The position numbers were made by a program, and so were the translations under genes. 64,000 bases of DNA from Methanobrevibacter thaueri (lineage in GTDB: Archaea; Methanobacteriota; Methanobacteria; Methanobacteriales; Methanobacteriaceae), in assembly GCF_015062915.1 (NCBI RefSeq), contig NZ_SUTJ01000008.1, forward strand, positions 23,885 to 87,884. The letters are read 5' to 3'. Below the pieces are notes generated by a model. The model worked only from the letters and a program-made list of their open reading frames with translations, made no database searches and was not told the origin of the DNA. The first letter of the stretch is position 1, and every line of letters begins with the position of its first letter. Below, one piece after another: positions 59,017-64,000 of this stretch.

Positions 59017-59523
59017 ATGAGATACGAAGCAATTGACGAGATAATGAAAAGCATTGATGAGGAACTTGTAATCTGCAACATCGGTTTTGCGTCAAGAGAA
59101 CTTTATGAAATCAATGACAGGTCCAAAAACTTTTATATGCTCGGATCAAACGGTCTTGCATCCTCAATCGGATTGGGCCTTGCACTGACCAAACCCTATG
59201 AAAAAGTAGTCATCATTGACGATGCCAAATCACTTCTCAGGAACATGGGTTCACTTGTGACAGTGTTTGAAAACAACCCAGCAAACATGACATGGATTGT
59301 TATAGACAATAGCTCTGGCTTAGAAATTCTAGATTTGGTTGACATTGCAAAAAGCGTAGGATTTAAAAATAGCTATAATTTTGAAGAAATTGATTTAAAA
59401 GAAGTTATGGACAGTACTGATGCAAGCTTCATAGTTTACAGGACAGAAGCGGGCGATTCATCTGCGCCTTTAATTGATTTGGATCCGATAACTATAAAAG
59501 AAAGGTTCATGAAATCAATCTAG
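59017..59523 (+). CDS. comE: Sulfopyruvate decarboxylase, beta subunit, with altered TPP motif
   Basis: This 168-residue PP-domain half has LVICNIGFASRELYEINDRS and YMLGSNGLASSIGLGLALTK, matching ComE. The TPP/Mg motif is unusual: where family members have DGDGSLL-x-N, this reads IDDAKSLLRNMGSL, so GDG is replaced by DAK. The following loop after VIDN (normally YGSTG-x-Q) is shortened to SSGLEIL. Both changes touch residues that hold Mg and diphosphate. The protein may therefore be weakened, or use a modified site. GGTGAT three bases before the ATG couples it to comD. Confidence 0.85.
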   Translation: MRYEAIDEIMKSIDEELVICNIGFASRELYEINDRSKNFYMLGSNGLASSIGLGLALTKPYEKVVIIDDAKSLLRNMGSLVTVFENNPANMTWIVIDNSSGLEILDLVDIAKSVGFKNSYNFEEIDLKEVMDSTDASFIVYRTEAGDSSAPLIDLDPITIKERFMKSI

Positions 59524-59768
59524 CTTATGAATCTTCTCACTACAAATCCAATACCTCTACACACGCAATAATAAAACAATGCAATAATGAAAACGACAAT
59601 GCATCCTCCCAGGAAAATGAAAAAAGAGGCCCTAAGCATTGACGGCAATATGAATATCATGGCATTAACGATAAATAATACTGAAATGGCCACACCAATT
59701 GCTTTTGCCTTTGACAATCTACCATCAACATATATGATATCTGAAATCAGCTCATTATAACTCAACAT
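59520..59768 (-). CDS. Small membrane protein, unknown
   Basis: This protein has about 82 residues. LSYNELISDIIYVDGRLSKA is followed by two hydrophobic segments (KAIGVAISVLFIVNAMIFIL and ASFFIFLGGCIVVFIIALFY) and a basic end RRFIS. The start is uncertain: three consecutive candidates (GTG 59774, ATG 59771, ATG 59768) follow GGGTGAT. It overlaps the end of comE by 4 bp. I do not recognise a family. Confidence 0.55.
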   Translation of the reverse strand: MLSYNELISDIIYVDGRLSKAKAIGVAISVLFIVNAMIFILPSMLRASFFIFLGGCIVVFIIALFYYCVCRGIGFVVRRFIS

Positions 59769-59969
59769 CATCACCCGTTAGACCTTGAGAGTTTGTAGTG
59801 AATAACATATTGCTTTTCAACTATTATCCTCATTTAAGACTTTAGACATAATATAATATATGTTTAACATTTATAAATATTATTAAGTTATTATTAAACA
59901 AACATATAGTGATATAAACAAATATAAGAAGTATATAAAAATTAATAGAAAAAGTTAACAAGTAACAAT

Positions 59970-60230
59970 ATGAATGAAAAAGAATTCTATGAGATACTTG
60001 GATTTGTTAAAATCTCACCTCATCGGGCAAACACGTTGAAATGTATCAATGAAGAATTAAAGATACCTTCACAAATCGCCAAAGACCTGGATATAAGAAC
60101 AAGTCAGGTTTCATCAGCATTGGCTGACTTGAAAAAGAAAGGTTTAGTGGTGTGTGTTAATGAAAATGTTCGAAAGGGCAGATTATACAAATGCACCCCA
60201 TTAGGATTGGAAATCCTGAAAAAAATTTAA
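59970..60230 (+). CDS. Winged helix-turn-helix transcriptional regulator
   Basis: This 86-residue single-domain wHTH (ArsR/MarR-like) has GFVKISPHRANTLKCINEEL, then KIPSQIAKDLDIRTSQVSSA (recognition helix), LADLKKKGLVVCVNENVRKG (wing) and RLYKCTPLGLEILKKI. There is no ligand domain, but two cysteines are present. Small regulators of this type are common in Methanobacteriales. It stands alone between AT-rich gaps; the target is unknown. Confidence 0.8.
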   Translation: MNEKEFYEILGFVKISPHRANTLKCINEELKIPSQIAKDLDIRTSQVSSALADLKKKGLVVCVNENVRKGRLYKCTPLGLEILKKI

Positions 60231-60379
60231 CATCCTATTTTTAATAGTTTTTTTTAATTATAAATCCGACTAGTTAATCGTCAAGCTAAAATAATTGAAT
60301 TTACGTGCAATCGAATAGGTTAACGTGATGATGTTTAATATTTCTAAAAAAAAGAGTGTATAAAAAAAGTAAAAGAGAA

Positions 60380-60667
60380 TTAAGTTGAACCCATCTCTTC
60401 TTCAGATCTTCTAACTAAATCTGCAAGGGAATTGCGCACATTCTCAGGAATGGAGGTATTCTCCTTGTCAGCTATGACTTGAGCTATAATCTTACATAAG
60501 ACAAAAATAGCATGCTTATGTTCAGCCTTTGTCTTGTGAATATGATGTGGACTAATTTTCAGGGAGATATATTCACTGCAGTCATTGGTAATTTGGTCAT
60601 CTTCAGCTAAATATTTTAAAACATATACTAAAAATTGATGTAATTGTATCATTTCGTCTTTATACAT
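60380..60667 (-). CDS. UPF0058 family protein
   Basis: This 95-residue helical protein begins MYKDEMIQLHQFLVYVLKYL, the conserved start of UPF0058, and contains LKISPHHIHKTKAEHKHAIF and VLCKIIAQVIADKE. The histidine cluster in the middle (SPHHIHKTKAEHKHA) suggests a metal or nucleic-acid site. The family is archaeal and uncharacterised. A T-rich end with a weak AAGAGA/TCTCTT hairpin follows. Confidence 0.8.
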   Translation of the reverse strand: MYKDEMIQLHQFLVYVLKYLAEDDQITNDCSEYISLKISPHHIHKTKAEHKHAIFVLCKIIAQVIADKENTSIPENVRNSLADLVRRSEEEMGST

Positions 60668-60974
60668 AGATATCTAACCCATAAATAACTAATTTCAGTT
60701 AGTTAAAAATTAACTCCTTAAACGTATATTGTATTATTAATAATTACTTATATTTAAATATTGCATTCAAATATTGTATTAATAATCAATTTAAATAGAT
60801 TAAATAATAAAAGTACATTTATTTTTTACATCAAATTCTGTTGATTCGACAATATTAGGAAATTTGCCAAGTTTAGAACGTGATTTTCAAAAATTACATT
60901 GTTATTATGTCAATTTTACAAAATTGCAATTTCAATACTCTAACTTATAAGCTATTAAAACCATATTAAATATT
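60668..60974. other. Divergent intergenic region between UPF0058 and cpgS
   Basis: AT-rich, no gene. It holds an ACTAA-TTTCAG-TTAGT inverted repeat near 60690-60705 and an imperfect direct repeat of about 17 bases (TATTGTATTATTAATAAT and TATTGTATTAATAAT, about 60727-60785). Both promoters must lie here. Confidence 0.45.
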
Positions 60975-62354
60975 ATGAAAGCCTTAACCAAAATGCTCTG
61001 TTTAGTTGACGGTGAACACTACCTGCCAGTCACACAGGAAGCAATAGATACATTAAACAACCTTGAACATATTGATGTTGCAGGCGCTGTTTTTATAGGA
61101 GGAACCGAGAAGCTCAGGGACGATTCGGAAGAGTCATATTCTGAAAAGCTTGGAATTCCCGTCCAATTCGCAAAAGATAAGGACATACCATATGACATCA
61201 TTGTAGAAATGATTAGAAAGTATGACATTGACACAGTATTTGACTTGAGCGACGAGCCGATACTGGACTATCCTAAAAGATTCAAGATAGCATGCAAGGT
61301 TCTAAACGAAGGAATCTCATATGAGGGACCTGACTTCAAGTTCGAGCCAACATCCCAATATGACATCATGGAAAAGCCATCAATAACAATACTTGGAACA
61401 GGTAAGCGCATAGGCAAAACAGCAGTTTCAGGTTTTGTTGCAAGACTGATAGACAAGAACGGTTATGAACCATGCGTCATTGCGATGGGAAGGGGAGGTC
61501 CTGAAGAACCGGAAATCGTTCATGGAGAGGAACTGGAAATAAATGCAGAATTCCTGCTTGCACAATCAGAAAAAGGAGTTCATGCCGCAAGTGACCATTG
61601 GGAAGATGCACTTATGAGCAGAATCCTAACCATAGGATGCAGACGCTGCGGCGGAGGAATGGCAGGTGAAGTTTTCTTGACAAACATGAAAAAAGGAGCA
61701 CACCTTGCAAATAAGGTCGAATCAAAATTCGCAATCTTTGAAGGAAGCGGTGCCGCAATACCTCCAATCAAGACAAACAAGAAAATAGCATTGATCGGAG
61801 CAAACCAGCCTATTGAAAACCTGACCACCTATTTCGGACCATATAGGGTTGGACTTGGTGACCTTGTTATTCTGACAATGTGTGAAGAGCCAATGTGTTC
61901 ACAGGAAAAAATCAATGAAATTGAAGAGTTTGTAAATGAAATCAACCCTGACGCAACAGTCATATCCACAGTTTTCAGGCCAAAGCCATTGGACAATATT
62001 GAAGGCAAGAATGTGCTTTTTGCAACAACCGCACCTGAAGCCGTCAAGGACAAGCTCGTGGAATATCTCGAGACAAATTACAACTGCAAAGTCGTTGGAA
62101 CAACCGCGCACCTGTCAAACAGACCACTTCTTAGAGAAGACATGGCAAAATATATGGACGAAGCTGATGTCATGCTCACAGAACTTAAAGCAGCAGCAGT
62201 TGATGTTGCAACCAAGGATGCAATAGCTCACGGACTTGATGTTGTTTACTGTGACAACATTCCAGTACCTATAAGCGATTCCTATCCGGACTTAAGTGAA
62301 TCAGTAATCAAATTGGTTGATTCCGCAATAGATGATTTTAACAAATCATCTTAA
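60975..62354 (+). CDS. cpgS: Cyclic 2,3-diphosphoglycerate synthetase
   Basis: This 459-residue enzyme begins [20 protein letters not shown] and contains an atypical P-loop [20 protein letters not shown] (about residues 136-155), [20 protein letters not shown] and [20 protein letters not shown]. It closes 2,3-diphosphoglycerate to the cyclic trianion, a major solute and phosphate/carbon store in Methanobacteriales and Methanothermus. Length is as in the family. It is a single-gene unit with a terminator hairpin inside the last codons. Confidence 0.93.
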   Translation: MKALTKMLCLVDGEHYLPVTQEAIDTLNNLEHIDVAGAVFIGGTEKLRDDSEESYSEKLGIPVQFAKDKDIPYDIIVEMIRKYDIDTVFDLSDEPILDYPKRFKIACKVLNEGISYEGPDFKFEPTSQYDIMEKPSITILGTGKRIGKTAVSGFVARLIDKNGYEPCVIAMGRGGPEEPEIVHGEELEINAEFLLAQSEKGVHAASDHWEDALMSRILTIGCRRCGGGMAGEVFLTNMKKGAHLANKVESKFAIFEGSGAAIPPIKTNKKIALIGANQPIENLTTYFGPYRVGLGDLVILTMCEEPMCSQEKINEIEEFVNEINPDATVISTVFRPKPLDNIEGKNVLFATTAPEAVKDKLVEYLETNYNCKVVGTTAHLSNRPLLREDMAKYMDEADVMLTELKAAAVDVATKDAIAHGLDVVYCDNIPVPISDSYPDLSESVIKLVDSAIDDFNKSS

Positions 62355-62363
62355 ATTCTTTTT
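62331..62363 (+). terminator. Terminator of cpgS, hairpin in the last codons
   Basis: GATGATTT (62331-62338) and AAATCATC (62343-62350) form a perfect 8-bp stem with a 4-base loop entirely inside the coding end. The stop follows, then a run ATTCTTTTTTTG. Confidence 0.6.
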
Positions 62364-62432
62364 TTGAAAAATACCATTATCCTCACCATTATTAGAAAAC
62401 TTTAATTTATAATAAAATTATATTATATTATA

Positions 62433-63146
62433 ATGAAAACAATAGCTATTGGTGTTGGTGAAAACGAAAATATTATACAGGCTTGTCATATTTTTAAAGA
62501 AAAACACCCAAAAACAGAACTTAAATTAATCTATAAGGATGAAGACTTAGTGAAAGCAGTTTTGGATGATAAGATAGATGGAGTTATCCGTGGATCTCTT
62601 CCAGCTTCCAATATCATGAAAGAACTCAAACAACACTACCCTAACCTGTCCAGAGCAACCTATGTTCATGGAGACGAATATGAATTCCTATTGAGTCCTG
62701 TCGGAATCGATGAGGGAAACACTGTTGAGGAAAAGTTTGACATAGCAATGAACTGTGCAGAATTCCTTAAGAAAGTCGGTAAAGAACCTAAGATTGCAAT
62801 TCTTGCAGAAGGAAGGGAAGATGATTTCGGAAGAGGAAGTGAAGTATCCAATTCAATCAAAGACGCTAAAAAATTAACAAAAATGATTGAAGAAACCTCC
62901 GAAGACGTTAAAAACTACTTTATACTAATTGAAAAAGCGATAAATGATAAGAACAATGTTATCATTGCACCTAACGGAAGAGTTGGAAACATAATTTTCA
63001 GAACACTTGTATTGCTCAGCTCATGGCCAAGCTACGGTGCGGTAACATTTGGAATAGACAGGACTTATATCGATACCAGCCGAGACCAAAGCATTGAAGG
63101 ATATGTTCGCAGCTTAACATTAGCAAATGATTTAGCTAAAGACTAA
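62433..63146 (+). CDS. mtxX: Methanogenesis marker protein MtxX (Mmp4)
   Basis: This 237-residue protein of the methanogen-specific marker family, distantly related to phosphotransacetylase-fold proteins, contains MKTIAIGVGENENIIQACHI, DGVIRGSLPASNIMKELKQH, KKVGKEPKIAILAEGREDDF, GRGSEVSNSIKDAKKLTKMI and NVIIAPNGRVGNIIFRTLVL. It was annotated historically as a methyltransferase-related protein; the real reaction is not established. It lies 25 bases upstream of uppS and is probably on the same transcript. Confidence 0.88.
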   Translation: MKTIAIGVGENENIIQACHIFKEKHPKTELKLIYKDEDLVKAVLDDKIDGVIRGSLPASNIMKELKQHYPNLSRATYVHGDEYEFLLSPVGIDEGNTVEEKFDIAMNCAEFLKKVGKEPKIAILAEGREDDFGRGSEVSNSIKDAKKLTKMIEETSEDVKNYFILIEKAINDKNNVIIAPNGRVGNIIFRTLVLLSSWPSYGAVTFGIDRTYIDTSRDQSIEGYVRSLTLANDLAKD

Positions 63147-63171
63147 AAAAAATTCAATTCAAGGGATTTAA

Positions 63172-63936
63172 ATGGCAGAGAATATACTTTATAGACTATA
63201 TGAATGGTACATCACCCGTGACTTAAAACCGGAAAAGATGCCAAAGCATGTAGCTATAATTATGGATGGTAATAGGAGATACTCCAAACTCCAGGGAAAC
63301 ATGGATGTCATCAAAGGCCATGAGATTGGAGTCGACACCTTGGAAAAGGTATTGGACTGGAGTATTGAACTAGGAATTGAAATCATTACCGTATATGCTT
63401 TTTCCACTGAAAATTTCAACAGACCAGAACATGAAGTCGAAGGTTTAATGAATCTATTCGTTAAAAACTTCAAAAGACTAGTAGACCACGAAAAAATACA
63501 CAGAAACGAAGTGAAAGTTAAAGTTGTAGGTAAAACCGAATTGATTCCTGAAAGTGTGCGTGAAGCGATTAAGGAAGCTGAAGATGCCACAGCCCATTAT
63601 GATAAAAGATTATTTAACATAGCTATTGGATACGATGGGCGTTTGGAAATCATCGATTCATTCAAAAAGATAATTGAACAGGTCCAAGCCGGTGAAATCA
63701 CCATTGATGATGTTGATGAAGAGCTTGTAAGCAAAAACCTTTACACCGGAGGACTTGAAGATCCTAACCTCATCATAAGAACAAGCGGAGAGGAACGCTT
63801 AAGTGGATTTTTACTATGGCAATCTTCATATTCCGAACTGTACTTCTGTGAAACATTATGGCCTGAACTGAGAAAAGTTGATTTCATAAGGGCAATAAGA
63901 TCATATCAGGAAAGGGAAAGACGTTTTGGTGTATAA
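63172..63936 (+). CDS. uppS: Cis-prenyl transferase (tritrans,polycis-undecaprenyl-diphosphate synthase type)
   Basis: This is a 254-residue enzyme: [20 protein letters not shown] (catalytic Asp in MDGNRR), [20 protein letters not shown] and [20 protein letters not shown]-type end with [11 protein letters not shown]. It elongates an isoprenoid diphosphate to the polyprenyl carrier used for pseudomurein and glycans, and so supports the GPT-family transferase at 48.1 kb. AAGGGA precedes the ATG. The following tatD gene begins 2 bases after the stop. Confidence 0.93.
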   Translation: MAENILYRLYEWYITRDLKPEKMPKHVAIIMDGNRRYSKLQGNMDVIKGHEIGVDTLEKVLDWSIELGIEIITVYAFSTENFNRPEHEVEGLMNLFVKNFKRLVDHEKIHRNEVKVKVVGKTELIPESVREAIKEAEDATAHYDKRLFNIAIGYDGRLEIIDSFKKIIEQVQAGEITIDDVDEELVSKNLYTGGLEDPNLIIRTSGEERLSGFLLWQSSYSELYFCETLWPELRKVDFIRAIRSYQERERRFGV

Positions 63937-63938
63937 AC

Positions 63939-64000
63939 ATGATTGATACACATTGCCATATTGATTTTGAGGATTTTGACAGTGACCGTGAGGAAGTCAT
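63939..64000 (+). CDS. TatD-family metal-dependent nuclease, N-terminal start (cut by window end)
   Basis: Only 20 codons are visible and the gene is not in the ORF track. MIDTHCHIDFEDFDSDREEV contains the metal-binding H-x-H motif (THCHID) at the N-terminus that typifies TatD hydrolases. It begins 2 bases after uppS, so it is part of that operon. The family call rests on this short but characteristic segment. Confidence 0.7.
   Translation, partial: MIDTHCHIDFEDFDSDREEV

Noticed and set aside
1-64000. tRNA, rRNA or replication origin
   Set aside because: I found no GTTC-A/G-A-type T-arm with cloverleaf context, no rRNA stretches and no Orc1/Cdc6 gene or clustered origin boxes.

Overview
The window looks like a chromosomal segment of a host-associated methanogen of the Methanobacteriaceae, most likely Methanobrevibacter. 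Direct support: FO synthase subunit cofH (F420), sulfopyruvate decarboxylase comD/comE (coenzyme M), F420H2:NADP oxidoreductase npdG, F420H2 oxidase fprA, cyclic 2,3-diphosphoglycerate synthetase cpgS, the methanogen marker mtxX, archaeal pantoate kinase, archaeal heterodimeric primase priS/priL, class I CCA-adding enzyme, the aroA'/aroB' early shikimate route, and three very large secreted adhesin-like proteins of the type abundant in gut Methanobrevibacter. Base composition is AT-rich. Many starts carry a GTGAT or GGAGG Shine-Dalgarno sequence matching the archaeal 16S tail.

Layout. 1-2.8 kb: a GGGtGRT/NifU-like pair, an ABM-domain protein, NAD kinase and a ferredoxin. 2.9-4.5 kb: a tnpB-only IS200/IS605-type element with hairpin ends. 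4.5-11.5 kb: a frameshifted alpha/beta hydrolase, an iron-sulfur flavoprotein, a glycosyltransferase-nuclease pair, an NhaC antiporter and an unusual GNAT plus zinc-ribbon protein. 11.6-24 kb: two huge adhesin-like proteins, one carrying a papain-like protease. 24-33.6 kb: a ketopantoate-reductase-like protein, four SseB-like paralogues, MsrA-MsrB, Mrp, a CoA-disulfide-reductase-like flavoprotein, a CatA-like acyltransferase, a MutH/Sau3AI-like protein and npdG. 34-37.9 kb: the aroA'-aroB'-thpR-cca run. 38-46.7 kb: a PadR regulator, methyltransferase/pantoate kinase, a third adhesin, a flavodoxin, a decayed adhesin tail and FprA. 46.7-64 kb: mostly housekeeping (PHP enzyme, riboflavin/F420 reductase, envelope glycosyltransferase, metG, primase, thymidylate-kinase-like, cofH, comDE, cpgS, mtxX, uppS, start of a TatD nuclease).

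The themes fit together as envelope and host interaction (adhesins, GPT-family transferase, UppS, GT2), cofactor supply (F420, CoM, CoA, NADP) and oxidative-stress or redox defence (FprA, flavodoxin, MsrAB, flavoproteins, ferredoxin).

The less expected signals are mainly in the DNA between genes. A 17-bp inverted repeat is shared by the promoters of the flavodoxin and the frameshifted hydrolase. Many genes end in a hairpin plus T-run terminator whose hairpin contains the stop codon. There are two candidate structured RNAs (about 25.1 and 45.2 kb), a decayed adhesin C-terminus, and an orphan MutH/Sau3AI-like domain. The ComE subunit seems to have lost the usual thiamine-diphosphate motif. Two genes are cut by the window edges and missing from the ORF track: a GGGtGRT protein on the left and a TatD nuclease on the right. 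I saw no tRNA, rRNA or CRISPR array.
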